Shown here piece by piece: positions 34,301-43,314 of a stretch of DNA of 64,000 bases (the stretch's first letter is position 1; each line of letters opens with the position of its first letter). Below the pieces are notes generated by a model, which was not told the DNA's origin, did no database searches, and saw only the letters and a program-made list of their open reading frames with translations. The translations under genes and the position numbers were made by a program. Source of the stretch: Flavobacterium sp. 11 (GTDB taxonomy: Bacteria > Bacteroidota > Bacteroidia > Flavobacteriales > Flavobacteriaceae); contig NZ_PEFE01000001.1 in the NCBI RefSeq assembly GCF_002754315.1, positions 1,178,001 to 1,242,000 on the forward strand. Reading direction: 5' to 3'.

Positions 34301-34579
34301 GTCAATCACAGTGAATTAGGAATTTGTTTTGCCGAAGGAAATGAAGTTTTGAATGAACAAACTATTATTCAAAAAGAAGGTAAAACCATTAAACCGGACC
34401 GAATGGTTTTAACAAAAAACAAAGAAGTGTTATTGCTGGATTATAAAACAGGAACACATAATGTGAAATACCAACAGCAATTGGAAAATTATCAAACAGC
34501 AATTGAGTTAATGGGATATAAAGTGATAAAAAAAGCACTTATATATATAGGAAAAGAAATCGATGTAGTAAATTTGTAG
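31388..34579 (+). CDS. UvrD/RecB-type helicase-nuclease, AddA-like subunit
   Basis: 1063 residues. Superfamily 1 helicase motifs: Walker A ASAGSGKT (11-18), AITFTNKAVHEMKSRI (Ia), FIDEFQDTSEMQ (II), GDPKQSIYRWRGG (III), LDKNYRSY (IV), TIHKSKGLEFPVVIFPF (V) and LLYVALTRAEEQLYVIS-like VLYVALTRAEEQLY (VI). The C-terminal PD-(D/E)XK nuclease is visible in GNVIHEILSF and KPDRMVL with LLDYKTG. Together with the AddB-like protein 2.9 kb downstream it probably forms the helicase-nuclease that processes double-strand breaks for RecA. No RecB/C/D-style genes are present. Confidence 0.9.
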   Translation: MQRPSFSIYDASAGSGKTYALVKEYLKIILVAPKNDAYRNILAITFTNKAVHEMKSRIVGSLSEFAKDEPSEKAQNLMQDLVNGKRKENNPEEWSEEPIGLSIIEIKTKSQQIIKHIIHNYAAFDISTIDKFTHKVIRAFAHDLNLPMTFEVTLDTENLLIEAVDAIIAQAGEDETLTKLLIDFTMEKTDDDKSWDISREILETGRLVLNENNRNEITHFQDKSITEFVEIKNKLSEACKHLEKQTIIFAEEALTVIDKNGIDVKSFSRGTFPNHITSIQQGKFNPKNKTFHEFDDIAINKTAKDRAIIENLIPEFLLILTKVYTAFEKINFYKAFLKNITPLSLLNTVSNELTKIQEEQNVLSISEFNAIIHREIQNQPAPFIYERLGERYRHFFIDEFQDTSEMQWQNLIPLIDNALSGQDDFGVKGTLMIVGDPKQSIYRWRGGKAEQFIELSKDQNPFNNPDKRLEHLDKNYRSYSQIIEFNNDFFKLISNEFEHLDYKDLYENHSHQKTNDKTGGYVNISFIPKVETSEDEETLDKTDLYVLATLNTIQKVLQQGFQYKDIVILTRKRSQGIAIANYLTEQRIPLLSSETLMIQNATEVRLIIHLLKYLKNSSDLESKANFLQYLAQNSQDKLPIHDFIAQGMALFQEADFENWLMSFDVSLSFQNIRKKSLYEAVETIITKFLNPKISNAYVQYFLDIVLERDIRNQAGISDFLNFWDKNAEKFSIPSPEGTNAVRIMTIHKSKGLEFPVVIFPFAEEDYSLKPKDKLWLNAEEQDFGLPKVLIDNSKAVEGFGVEAAEVYNQKKQEELLDNINVLYVALTRAEEQLYVISNMNLSSKGEIPKNNMCSFFINYLDNKVGFDENKLEYEFGNPAKLSSVKQHIDTSKTIPLVSEILNPKNIKIAQREALMWGTHQQEAIEYGNVIHEILSFVKTKNDVDLAITKSIENGLITFAQKEIVFNTIQEIVNHSELGICFAEGNEVLNEQTIIQKEGKTIKPDRMVLTKNKEVLLLDYKTGTHNVKYQQQLENYQTAIELMGYKVIKKALIYIGKEIDVVNL

Positions 34580-34624
34580 CTTGAGATATTTATAAACATA
34601 AAACGAATTAATAAACACTAACTA

Positions 34625-35824
34625 ATGTACGGAAAAATAAAAGAACATCTTCAAGCAGAATTACAAACTATTGAAGATAATGGAATTTTCAAAAAAGAAA
34701 GAATTATCACTTCGCCTCAAGGAGCAGAAATCACTATTTCTACAGGAGAAACTGTTCTGAATTTTTGTGCTAATAATTATCTTGGATTGTCATCACATCC
34801 AGAAGTAATTCAGGCTGCAAAAGATGCTTTGGATACACATGGTTTCGGAATGTCATCGGTGCGTTTTATATGCGGAACTCAGGATATTCACAAAACATTG
34901 GAAAGAAAGATTTCTGAATTTTATGGTACTGAAGATACTATTCTTTACGCGGCAGCTTTTGATGCTAACGGCGGAGTTTTCGAACCTTTATTAGGGGAAA
35001 ACGATGCGATAATTTCAGATAGTTTGAATCATGCTTCTATCATAGATGGTGTTCGTTTGTGTAAAGCTGCTCGATATCGTTATGAAAATAGCAATATGGA
35101 AGATTTGGAGCAACAATTAATAAAGGCTACTGATGCAGGAACTCGTTTCAAGTTGATTGTAACAGATGGTGTTTTCTCTATGGATGGTGTCGTAGCTCCT
35201 TTGGATAAAATCTGTGATTTAGCAGATAAATACGATGCGATGGTTATGGTAGATGAATGTCATGCTGCCGGATTCATTGGTGCAACCGGAAAAGGAACGC
35301 TCGAGGCAAAAGGTGTAATGGGTAGAGTAGATATTATTACCGGAACATTAGGCAAAGCACTTGGTGGCGCTATGGGTGGTTATACGACTGCCAAAAAAGA
35401 AATTATCGAAATATTGCGTCAACGTTCCAGACCGTATTTGTTTTCTAATTCTTTGGCGCCAGCAATTGTTGGAGCTTCTATTAAAGTTTTTGAATTATTA
35501 GAAAAGGATACTTCATTGCGTGATAGATTGGAATCGAATACTAACTATTTCAAAGAAGGAATGAAAAAAGCTGGTTTTGATATTATTGATGGGGACTCTG
35601 CTATAGTTCCGGTTATGCTATATGATGCAAAATTGTCACAAAAAATGGCAGAGGAGCTTTTGAAAAAAGGGATTTACGTTATTGGTTTCTTTTTTCCAGT
35701 AGTTCCTAAAGATAAAGCGAGAATTAGAGTACAGTTATCTGCAGCACACACAAAATTACACCTAGATAAGGCTATCAGTGCTTTTGTTGAAGTTGGTAGA
35801 ATGCTAAATGTTATAGAATTTTGA
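34625..35824 (+). CDS. kbl: Glycine C-acetyltransferase
   Basis: 399 residues of the alpha-oxoamine synthase family, PLP-dependent fold type I. The PLP lysine is in [24 protein letters not shown] binds the cofactor ring; [17 protein letters not shown] and [16 protein letters not shown] are typical of Kbl. It cleaves 2-amino-3-ketobutyrate with CoA to glycine and acetyl-CoA in threonine breakdown. The partner threonine dehydrogenase is not adjacent. It starts 45 bp behind the addA-like gene; whether they are cotranscribed is uncertain. Confidence 0.93.
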   Translation: MYGKIKEHLQAELQTIEDNGIFKKERIITSPQGAEITISTGETVLNFCANNYLGLSSHPEVIQAAKDALDTHGFGMSSVRFICGTQDIHKTLERKISEFYGTEDTILYAAAFDANGGVFEPLLGENDAIISDSLNHASIIDGVRLCKAARYRYENSNMEDLEQQLIKATDAGTRFKLIVTDGVFSMDGVVAPLDKICDLADKYDAMVMVDECHAAGFIGATGKGTLEAKGVMGRVDIITGTLGKALGGAMGGYTTAKKEIIEILRQRSRPYLFSNSLAPAIVGASIKVFELLEKDTSLRDRLESNTNYFKEGMKKAGFDIIDGDSAIVPVMLYDAKLSQKMAEELLKKGIYVIGFFFPVVPKDKARIRVQLSAAHTKLHLDKAISAFVEVGRMLNVIEF

Positions 35825-35884
35825 TTTGAAGTTATATAATTTCCACTTTTGACAGTTTTTATGGTTTTTTTTTAACATTTAGTT

Positions 35885-35914
35885 TTGTAGTTAAAAATTT
35901 ACGCATTACTTTTG
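35885..35914 (+). promoter_or_regulatory. Promoter of the OmpA-family gene
   Basis: TTG (35885-35887), 19-nt spacer, TACTTTTG (35907-35914), an ideal Bacteroidota promoter, 37 nt before the start codon. Confidence 0.8.
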
Positions 35915-35951
35915 TTTATAATTAACTAAATTGTAATTAAAAAAATTAAGT

Positions 35952-37385
35952 ATGAAACATCTTAACAAACTTTTAGTTGCTGTAATGATGGTGATGGGAT
36001 TAAGTTCTCAAGCACAAGACAGTAACAATCCATGGGCACTCTCTTTTGGAGTTAATGCCGTTGACACTAAAACTAGTGCTGGTGGAGGACATAATTGGCT
36101 AGATCAACATTTCTCTCAACCATTCGCAATTAAAGACAACTGGAACATCCTTCCTTCTGTGTCTTATTTAACTGTATCTAGATACGTAGGAGATAATTTC
36201 TCTTTTGGACTTTCTGGATCTGTGAATAAAATTGACAAATTTGTGAGATTTGCTCCAACTGCAGTAGGTCATGATTCTCGTGGATATGTGGTGACTAATC
36301 CTGGAGACTTAATGTATTACGGTGTTGATGCAACTATTAAATATAGTTTCATGAATTTGATTAGTTCTAAAGTTATTGATCCGTCTCTATCTGTTGGTGG
36401 AGGTTATACTTTCTTTGGGGATAGTAGTTTCGGAACTTTAAATCCAGGTGCTGGTTTAACTTTTTGGTTTACTGAAAATGTTGGTTTAGAACTTGCTACA
36501 AAATATAAAAAATCTTTTGGTGATAGAGAAGATGCAGCTGGTGTTCCAGATGCTCCATCACATTTTCAACATTCAGCTGGTCTTATCTTCAAATTCGGAG
36601 GTAAAGATACAGATGGAGATGGAATTTATGACAAAGATGATGCTTGTCCAGAAGTTGCTGGTTTAAAAGAATTCAACGGATGTCCTGATACTGATGGAGA
36701 TGGAATTCAAGACAGTGCTGATGCTTGTCCAGAAGTTGCTGGTTTAGCTGCATTGAACGGATGTCCTGATACTGATGGAGATGGAATTGCTGATAAAGAT
36801 GATGCTTGTCCAGAAGTTGCTGGTTTAGCTGCATTGAAAGGTTGTCCTGATACTGACGGAGACGGAGTAGCTGATAAAGATGACAAATGTCCAACTGTTG
36901 CAGGTCCTAAAGAAAACGCAGGTTGTCCTTGGCCAGATACTGATGGAGATGGTGTTTTAGACAAAGATGATAAATGTCCAGACGTAAGAGGTACTGTTGC
37001 TAATCAAGGTTGTCCAGAAGTTTCTGAAGAAGTTATGAAAACTTTAAATAACTATGGTAAAATTATCTTGTTTGATTCTGGTAAAGCTACTTTCCAAAAA
37101 GGAACTTACACAGTTTTACAATCAATCACTTCAATCTTAAAAGAATATCCTTATTCAAGATTCATGATCGAAGGTCACTGTGATAGTGATGGTAGTAATG
37201 AACTTAACCAAACTTTATCTGAGAACAGAGCTGCTGCAGTTAAAAATTATTTAATTGAAAACGGAATTGCTGCTGATAGACTTAGATCTACAGGTTTTGG
37301 TGAAACTAAACCAATTGCAACTAACAAAACTGCAAAAGGAAAAGCAATGAACAGAAGAGTTGAAATATCTTTGATTAAAGAATAA
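35952..37385 (+). CDS. OmpA family outer membrane protein with thrombospondin type 3 repeats
   Basis: 477 residues. A signal peptide ([20 protein letters not shown], cleaved after Ala) leads into an N-terminal beta-barrel (about 22-215). Next come five calcium-binding type 3 repeats of the form DTDGDGIxDxDDxCPEVAG (about 217-355), and a C-terminal OmpA peptidoglycan-binding domain ([49 protein letters not shown]). It anchors the outer membrane to the cell wall. The ideal promoter and tight terminator agree with abundant single-gene expression. Confidence 0.95.
   Translation: MKHLNKLLVAVMMVMGLSSQAQDSNNPWALSFGVNAVDTKTSAGGGHNWLDQHFSQPFAIKDNWNILPSVSYLTVSRYVGDNFSFGLSGSVNKIDKFVRFAPTAVGHDSRGYVVTNPGDLMYYGVDATIKYSFMNLISSKVIDPSLSVGGGYTFFGDSSFGTLNPGAGLTFWFTENVGLELATKYKKSFGDREDAAGVPDAPSHFQHSAGLIFKFGGKDTDGDGIYDKDDACPEVAGLKEFNGCPDTDGDGIQDSADACPEVAGLAALNGCPDTDGDGIADKDDACPEVAGLAALKGCPDTDGDGVADKDDKCPTVAGPKENAGCPWPDTDGDGVLDKDDKCPDVRGTVANQGCPEVSEEVMKTLNNYGKIILFDSGKATFQKGTYTVLQSITSILKEYPYSRFMIEGHCDSDGSNELNQTLSENRAAAVKNYLIENGIAADRLRSTGFGETKPIATNKTAKGKAMNRRVEISLIKE
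36605..37010 (+). repeat. DNA repeats encoding the type 3 repeats of the OmpA-like protein
   Basis: Units of about 75-84 bp built on GATACTGATGGAGATGG and GATGCTTGTCCAGAAGTTGC. The second and third units are nearly identical, and the last two are more divergent. Confidence 0.8.
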
Positions 37386-37407
37386 TTTCTTTCTAAAATA
37401 TTTATGG

Positions 37408-37438
37408 AAAACGCCTCGATTTATCGAGGCGTTTTTTT
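37408..37438 (+). terminator. Terminator of the OmpA-family gene
   Basis: AAAACGCCTCGAT, loop TT, ATCGAGGCGTTTTTTT. Confidence 0.9.
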
Positions 37439-37449
37439 ATTTTTATAGA

Positions 37450-40215
37450 ATGACAAATACTTCTTTTTTAGATAAAATAGCCGCAGTTTTAATTGAAAAT
37501 TACTCAGGCAATCTTTCCAATACAATTGTTGTTTTACCAAACAAACGAGCCAAAATATTCCTGATTGAAGCGCTAAAAAATCAGGTTACCACAAATATAC
37601 TTTCTCCCGAAATTATAAGTATTGAAGATTTTGTTCAAAATATTGCAGGTATTCGCACCATAGATCCCATTGAACTATTATTTGAATTCTATGAAGTCTA
37701 CTTATCCATTACCGATAAAGCAAACCAACAAACGTTTGAATTGTTTGCCAATTGGGCAAAAACGCTGTTACAAGATTTTAATGAAATTGACCGCTATTTA
37801 TTAGAACCATCACATGTTCTTTCGTATTTGAAAGATATCGAGGATATTAAAAAATGGGGAATTGAAGTCGAAAATAAAACGGTATTATTAGAGAAATATA
37901 TCGATTTTTGGAAATTACTACCCAATTATTATCAATCACTTTATACACATTTGCTAAACAAAGGAATTGGATATCAAGGCTTGATTTATCGTGAAGCAGT
38001 TAATAATCTAAATCATTTTTCGAATTCGTTACAAGGTAAACAATTCCTGTTTGCCGGTTTTAATGCATTAAATGCAGCCGAAGAAAAAATAATCCAGCAC
38101 CTTATCGCTTCTGATCAGGCCAAAATATATTGGGACGTAGATCAAACATTTCTCAATGATCCGTATCACGATGCAGGGCTGTTTGTGCGACGTTTCAAAG
38201 AAAGTTGGAAACATTATAAACTACATCCGTTTGAATGGATTGTAAATGATTTTTCGCAGACTAAAAACATACAGGTTATTGGAACGCCAAAAACAATTGG
38301 TCAGGCCAAAATAGCCGGAAGTATTATTGAGAATGTCATTAATAAAAATCCCAACGGGAAGTTGGATAAAGTGGCTGTGGTTTTAGGCGAGGAAAATCTT
38401 CTGGTGCCGCTTTTATATTCGTTACCGTCAAGCGTTGGAGCTTTGAATATCACGATGGGGTATTCAAGCAAGAACAATCCAGCCCAGATTTTGATCGCCA
38501 AATTATTCAAAATGCACACGAATGCGTTGTCCAGAAATGCTAAAAGCTATGTCTTATATTACAAAGATGTATTGGATATTTTGACGCATCCTTTGGTGGA
38601 GCCGTATGCGAAAGCCAGCGCGCTTGTCCATACTATCAATCAAAATAATTATACTTTTATTACGCATCATAAATTGATGGAATTGAATGTAATTCCAAGC
38701 GAGTTGTTTCTCTTGTTATTCCAAAAATGGGAAAATGGTTCGATTCCGGTATTAGAGACTATTTCTAAATTATTGCAAACCATAAAAGAAAATTTAAGTA
38801 ACGACAACGAAGAAGAAAAAATCACAAAGGCTTTTGTTTTTGCCATTTTCAAAGTCATCAATAAACTGATTAATTACTATTCCAAGCACGAACATATCGA
38901 TAAAATAGAAACGCTTTATGCCATTTACAAACAAGTAATTGATTTAGCCGAAGTTTCTTTTGAAGGAGAACCTTTGAATGGTTTGCAAATTATGGGAGTC
39001 TTAGAAAGCCGTGTTTTGGATTTTGACACCGTTATTGTAACTTCAATGAATGAAGGGAAATTTCCGGCGGGAAAATCACAAAATTCGTTTATTCCGTATG
39101 ATGTGAAACGTGAATTGGGGTTGCCAACTTTCAAGGAAAAAGATGCCATTTATACCTATCATTTTTATCATTTGTTGCAACGTGCCAAAAATATTTATTT
39201 ACTGTATAATACTGAAAGTGAAGGTTTGGATGCGGGTGAAAAAAGTCGATTCATAACCCAACTCGAAGTCGAAAAGCAAAAAAATCATACATTGACACAC
39301 GAAATTTATAATGCTGTTTTACCCGAAACAGCATATCAACCGATGGTGATTCCAAAATCGGAAAGTGTAATGTTGCGATTGAAAGAAATTGCAGAAAAAG
39401 GGTTTTCTCCATCGGCATTGACGAGTTATATCCGGAATCCAATTCAGTTTTATTTCCAGAAGATTTTACGCATCAGCGAAGTCGAAGAAGTCGAGGAAAA
39501 TATTGCCTTGAATACGTTGGGAACCATTATCCACGAAACTTTGAAAGTTTTGTATGAACCTTTCATTGGCAAATTTATTTCGGAAAGTGATATTTTAAAT
39601 TGTTTCAAACAAATTGACGCTGAGGTTTTGAAGCAATTCAAATTGGTGTATAAAGAAGGCGAAATCAAAAAAGGTCGAAATTTATTGGCGTTTGAAGTTG
39701 CTAAACGAAATGTTTCGAATTTCTTAAAAGTAGAACTGGAAAGTATAAAGAACGGAGATGCAATAAAAATTCTAGCGTTAGAACAAACTTTCGAGCGACC
39801 ATTACATCATCCTAATTTGCCTTTTCCGGTATTGATAAAAGGAAATGTGGACCGAATTGAAGAGCGCAACGGAATTATTCGAATCATTGATTATAAAACA
39901 GGAAAAGTAGAAAAAGCAAGTGTCACATTGAAATCTTGGAAAGGATTAACCGAAGACATTAAAAGCGATAAAATCATTCAGGTGCTCGCGTATGCTTATA
40001 TGTATGAACATGAGGCAAAAGGAAAGCCAATTGAAGCAGGAATTATTTCTTTTAAGAATTTAAAGGCAGGTTTTCTTCCGTTTAATTTTAAAGAAGACAA
40101 AGAAATAAATTCGATTATAAATGAAGAAATTTTGAGTAATTATTTAGAGCAAATGGTTCTTTTATTGAGCGAAATTTTAGACGAGAATATTCCTTTTGAA
40201 GAGAAAATAATTTAA
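37450..40215 (+). CDS. AddB-like helicase-nuclease subunit (PD-(D/E)XK family)
   Basis: 921 residues. The N-terminus (NTIVVLPNKRAKIFLIEALK) and middle resemble an inactive helicase fold: the usual AddB form, without a strong Walker A. LQIMGVLESRVLDFDTVIVT and FPAGKSQNSFIPYDVKRELG correspond to late helicase motifs. The C-terminal nuclease is clear: FSPSALTSYIRNPIQFYF, TLGTIIHETLKVLYEPF, and the catalytic IIRIIDYKTGKVEKA. The four-Cys iron-sulfur site of the Bacillus AddB is not visible. It starts 12 bp behind the OmpA terminator. Confidence 0.88.
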   Translation: MTNTSFLDKIAAVLIENYSGNLSNTIVVLPNKRAKIFLIEALKNQVTTNILSPEIISIEDFVQNIAGIRTIDPIELLFEFYEVYLSITDKANQQTFELFANWAKTLLQDFNEIDRYLLEPSHVLSYLKDIEDIKKWGIEVENKTVLLEKYIDFWKLLPNYYQSLYTHLLNKGIGYQGLIYREAVNNLNHFSNSLQGKQFLFAGFNALNAAEEKIIQHLIASDQAKIYWDVDQTFLNDPYHDAGLFVRRFKESWKHYKLHPFEWIVNDFSQTKNIQVIGTPKTIGQAKIAGSIIENVINKNPNGKLDKVAVVLGEENLLVPLLYSLPSSVGALNITMGYSSKNNPAQILIAKLFKMHTNALSRNAKSYVLYYKDVLDILTHPLVEPYAKASALVHTINQNNYTFITHHKLMELNVIPSELFLLLFQKWENGSIPVLETISKLLQTIKENLSNDNEEEKITKAFVFAIFKVINKLINYYSKHEHIDKIETLYAIYKQVIDLAEVSFEGEPLNGLQIMGVLESRVLDFDTVIVTSMNEGKFPAGKSQNSFIPYDVKRELGLPTFKEKDAIYTYHFYHLLQRAKNIYLLYNTESEGLDAGEKSRFITQLEVEKQKNHTLTHEIYNAVLPETAYQPMVIPKSESVMLRLKEIAEKGFSPSALTSYIRNPIQFYFQKILRISEVEEVEENIALNTLGTIIHETLKVLYEPFIGKFISESDILNCFKQIDAEVLKQFKLVYKEGEIKKGRNLLAFEVAKRNVSNFLKVELESIKNGDAIKILALEQTFERPLHHPNLPFPVLIKGNVDRIEERNGIIRIIDYKTGKVEKASVTLKSWKGLTEDIKSDKIIQVLAYAYMYEHEAKGKPIEAGIISFKNLKAGFLPFNFKEDKEINSIINEEILSNYLEQMVLLLSEILDENIPFEEKII

Positions 40216-40521
40216 ACAGAGTTCCCAATCAGAAAATTAGCCAACATCTTTGAGTTTTACAAAAGTACATTGACGATAAACGTGTCAATAAGTGTTTTGG
40301 CATGGGTTTTTGGAGGGTTTGAAACCTTCAAATACGTGCTTATTATTTTTGGTTTCTTCATCAGTATTTTGATAAAAGAAGTGAATGCTAAAAATGAATA
40401 CCTGTTTTATTACAACAACGGAATCTCAAAACTGCATTTATTCATCTATGGTTTTCTAATGAATTTTGTTTTTTCGTTGATGCTGATTTTAGTCATTAAT
40501 TTAGTAATCAAACTCGTATGA
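40216..40521 (+). CDS. Small membrane protein paired with an ABC ATPase (start unclear)
   Basis: The frame is open directly after the addB-like stop codon and reads FPIRKLANIFEFYKST before the first usable start, a TTG at 40270; from there it has 83 residues. It contains three hydrophobic segments (VSISVLAWVFGGF, YVLIIFGFFISILI, FLMNFVFSLMLILVINLVI). The stop codon overlaps the ATG of the ABC ATPase gene (ATGA), so the two are translationally coupled. The upstream residues look like genuine protein, so the true start may be a rare codon near 40222-40230 or may have been lost by mutation. I do not recognise the family. Confidence 0.6.
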   Translation, partial: TEFPIRKLANIFEFYKSTLTINVSISVLAWVFGGFETFKYVLIIFGFFISILIKEVNAKNEYLFYYNNGISKLHLFIYGFLMNFVFSLMLILVINLVIKLV

Positions 40522-41189
40522 CTAAAAATATTTTAGAAGTAGACAGTGTTCAAAAACAATATGATGGAAAAATCATAGTTTCCGATGTGTATTTGAAATG
40601 CGAAACGGCTGATATCATTGGTGTTTTAGGAAGAAATGGTTCCGGAAAATCTACTTTGTTGAAAATCATTTTCGGAATTGTAACTGCCGATTTTAAATTT
40701 GTTCGAGTTGATGGCGTCGTGAAATCAAAAACTAGAGATTTACTAAATGAAATTAGTTATTTGCCTCAAGATAATTTTATTCCAAATTCATTTTCGATAA
40801 AAAAGACAATCTTATTGTCGATTGCCAAAGAGAAATTACAGGATTTCTATGCTGATGAAATGATTCAATCGATGTTAGATAAAAAAATAAAACATTTATC
40901 CGGCGGAGAATTACGGTATTTAGTGATTAAATTAATCCTGAATAATGCGTCAAAATTTGTTTTGTTGGACGAGCCTTACAATGGTTTATCGCCCATAATG
41001 ATTGAAAAAATAAATGAATTAATTACAGAAATGTCCAGTGTAAAAGGTATTATTATCACGGATCATAATTATGAAAATGTGATTAAGGTTTCCACAAAAC
41101 TAGCGTTGATGAAAGAAGGAAAAATGCACCACTTGAAAGACAAAAGCGAATTGGTTGAAAAAGGGTATTTGAAATCAGGAATGATTTAG
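40518..41189 (+). CDS. ABC transporter ATP-binding protein
   Basis: 223 residues, single ATPase domain. Walker A GRNGSGKST (38-46), Q-loop YLPQDNF, signature LSGGE (about 131-135), Walker B FVLLDEP and switch His in IITDHN are all intact, so it is probably active. The only candidate membrane partner is the overlapping small protein, which is too short for a typical permease. The pair may be an exporter remnant or a novel small transporter. It overlaps the convergent hydrolase gene by 4 bp at the 3' end. Confidence 0.85.
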   Translation: MTKNILEVDSVQKQYDGKIIVSDVYLKCETADIIGVLGRNGSGKSTLLKIIFGIVTADFKFVRVDGVVKSKTRDLLNEISYLPQDNFIPNSFSIKKTILLSIAKEKLQDFYADEMIQSMLDKKIKHLSGGELRYLVIKLILNNASKFVLLDEPYNGLSPIMIEKINELITEMSSVKGIIITDHNYENVIKVSTKLALMKEGKMHHLKDKSELVEKGYLKSGMI

Positions 41190-41968
41190 ATGCTTTTGAA
41201 AAAAGCCAACAATACAATCAATAATTGGTCCTGGTTTTCAATATGACTCATGTGTCCGTCCGGAAAAGTCACCAGTTTTACTGCAGTGTTTTCTATCTGT
41301 TCTTTGGTTTCTTCGTAATTTAAAACAGGATCTTTTTCTCCAAGAATTAATAATTTAGGATAGGGTGTAAGATGCAACAACACTTCCCGATCTTGTCGTA
41401 TTTTCATTCCTTCCAGTGACGCAACGATTCCTTGAAGCGGTGTTTTTAAAGCTTCTTTTTTTACGCTTTCAATTTCGGATGAAAGTCGTTCTCTGTTGGA
41501 TTCACTGAATAAGTTTGCAATAGAAAGTGAAACAAAATTCATAAAAGATTGTTTTACCGCTTTAATAGCTCGATCCCGATTTGTTTTTCGTTCCTCGCTG
41601 TCGGCTCTAGCGGTCGAGTTTAATAAAACCAATCCTTTTATGGTGTCAGGATATAATTCGGCGAAAGCCAAAGCCACATAACCACCCATAGAATGTCCGA
41701 CAAAAATGGCTTTCCGGATGCGTAATTCCGATAAAACGGCGTGAACCGCATCGGCATTATCTTCCATCGTTTGAACGTAACTCAAACATTCCGTTTCTCC
41801 ATGTCCCAATAAATCAATCGTGATAACGCGGTTTTTTTTAGCAAACTCCGGAATATAAAAATCCCACATGCCTTTGTTTTCCAAGAAACCATGAAGTAAG
41901 ACAATAGCGGTTCCTTTCCCGGTATCGGAATAGGAGATGTTGGTATTTTTAAAGAGAATTTGTTTCAA
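41186..41968 (-). CDS. Alpha/beta fold hydrolase
   Basis: 260 residues. Oxyanion region VLLHGFLENKG, nucleophile Ser93 in VGHSMGGYVAL, acid Asp in LILGEKDPVL and base His in FPDGHMSHIEN make a complete triad. Such enzymes cleave esters, C-C bonds or epoxides; the substrate is not known. No signal peptide. It overlaps the ABC ATPase gene by 4 bp, tail to tail, with no terminator between, so the two transcripts would be antisense at their ends. Confidence 0.88.
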   Translation of the reverse strand: MKQILFKNTNISYSDTGKGTAIVLLHGFLENKGMWDFYIPEFAKKNRVITIDLLGHGETECLSYVQTMEDNADAVHAVLSELRIRKAIFVGHSMGGYVALAFAELYPDTIKGLVLLNSTARADSEERKTNRDRAIKAVKQSFMNFVSLSIANLFSESNRERLSSEIESVKKEALKTPLQGIVASLEGMKIRQDREVLLHLTPYPKLLILGEKDPVLNYEETKEQIENTAVKLVTFPDGHMSHIENQDQLLIVLLAFFKSI

Positions 41969-42069
41969 AATGAAAATTTAGTCTACAAAAGTAACATTTT
42001 ATTTTTTTAACCATTTAAGAAATATAAGGTCATGTAAGCAATTCATGAATGCACTTGTATTAAAAATAG

Positions 42070-42077
42070 TATATTTG
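42070..42077 (+). promoter_or_regulatory. -7 box of the AbiH-like gene
   Basis: TATATTTG, exact consensus, 18 nt before the chosen start codon. No well-spaced TTG box. Confidence 0.5.
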
Positions 42078-42095
42078 AGAAAAGCATTTATAAAT

Positions 42096-43280
42096 ATGAA
42101 CAGACTTGTGATTATTGGAAACGGATTTGATTTGGCTCATGGATTGCCGACTTCTTATAAAGATTTTATGAATGATTATTGGAGAAATGTCATACAAGTT
42201 TTTGAAAATAAGGATAATTATGAGGACAATCTTTTTTCATTAAAATTAAATATGGTAAGTATAGGAATTGAAGGTCGTAACGAATTTTATAAAGATGTTA
42301 AGTGTTATAAAACGTTAAAGCAGTTTGCTGAAAGAAATAAAAAATACTGTATTAAAGAATTTAAGAATAAATTTTTCCTCTATTTAAGTGATGTTGCTAT
42401 GGTAGAAAATTGGGTTGATATTGAAAATACTTATTATTGTATTTTAAAGGAAAGTGTTAAAGGAGGCTTATCTAAATATAATTATCCTTGGGATGTTTCT
42501 AGACTGAATAAAGAATTTGAAGAAGTAAAAATTCTACTTGAAAAATATTTAGTGGATGAAGTAGTGAATAAATATAATTTAGATTTCACAAAAAATCCAA
42601 ATACTAATTGGCTGAAAATTTACAATTTTCTAAAGCCTATTTCTTTATTAAGTAATGAAGAAAATATTTTAAAGGAATTTATAAGTATTGATGATGTTAA
42701 TGAAATAAAAGAACATTTTGAAAAAGAACGAAAAGAAGAATTGGTAAATAATTTGTATTTTTTAAATTTTAATTATACTCCAATTACAAGTATTTATCGT
42801 GAATTATTAGGTAAAGATGATAAAATAGAAACAAGGATGAATTTTATTCACGGAAGTTTAGGAAATGTTTCAGAAAATAAAATCAATTTTGGTTTTGGGG
42901 ATGAAATGGATGATGAATATAAGTCGATTGAAAATTTGAATAATAATGAGTATTTAAAGAATTTTAAATCTTTTCAATATCTTCAAAATTCAAATTATAA
43001 TGATTTGTTACGATATATTGATAATGATAAATTTCAGGTTTTCATAATTGGACATTCTTGTGGATTATCAGATAGAACCTTATTAAACACTATTTTTGAA
43101 CATAATAATTGCAGATCAATAAAGGTTTTTTACCATCAAAAAGAGAATGGAACTGATAACTACACTGAAATAATTCAAAATATATCAAGACATTTTAACA
43201 AGAAGAAATTAATGAGAGAAAAGATTGTAAACAAAACACTTTGTCAACATTTACCACAAATTCAACTTCCCTTAAAATAA
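42096..43280 (+). CDS. AbiH-family abortive infection protein
   Basis: 394 residues from ATG giving MNRLVIIGNGFDLAHGLPTS; the frame opens 17 codons earlier (42045), but that part lies across the promoter box. The N-terminal motif IGNGFDLAHGLPTSYKDF and the central NLYFLNFNYTPI and FIHGSLGN, then VFIIGHSCGLSDRTLL, define the family. Lactococcal AbiH blocks some phages by an unknown mechanism. The gene is visibly more A/T-rich than its neighbours, with many AAT and AAA codons, and stands between two unrelated housekeeping genes, so it looks like an acquired single-gene defence cargo. Confidence 0.85.
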   Translation: MNRLVIIGNGFDLAHGLPTSYKDFMNDYWRNVIQVFENKDNYEDNLFSLKLNMVSIGIEGRNEFYKDVKCYKTLKQFAERNKKYCIKEFKNKFFLYLSDVAMVENWVDIENTYYCILKESVKGGLSKYNYPWDVSRLNKEFEEVKILLEKYLVDEVVNKYNLDFTKNPNTNWLKIYNFLKPISLLSNEENILKEFISIDDVNEIKEHFEKERKEELVNNLYFLNFNYTPITSIYRELLGKDDKIETRMNFIHGSLGNVSENKINFGFGDEMDDEYKSIENLNNNEYLKNFKSFQYLQNSNYNDLLRYIDNDKFQVFIIGHSCGLSDRTLLNTIFEHNNCRSIKVFYHQKENGTDNYTEIIQNISRHFNKKKLMREKIVNKTLCQHLPQIQLPLK

Positions 43281-43308
43281 AACGGCCTCCATTTCTGAAA
43301 GCCATTTT
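43279..43308. terminator. Bidirectional terminator (AbiH gene / AIM24 gene)
   Basis: AAAACGGCCTCC / GAAAGCCATTTT with G-T pairs, loop about 6 nt, A- and T-rich flanks. Confidence 0.65.
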
Positions 43309-43314
43309 AATTAT

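Noticed and set aside
36673..36964. Minus-strand open frames in the OmpA repeat region
   Set aside because: Shadow of the DTDGDG repeats; no start signals and no sensible protein.
42045..43280. A larger phage-defence island around AbiH
   Set aside because: Genes on both sides are ordinary metabolic or conserved genes; only the one defence-like gene is seen.
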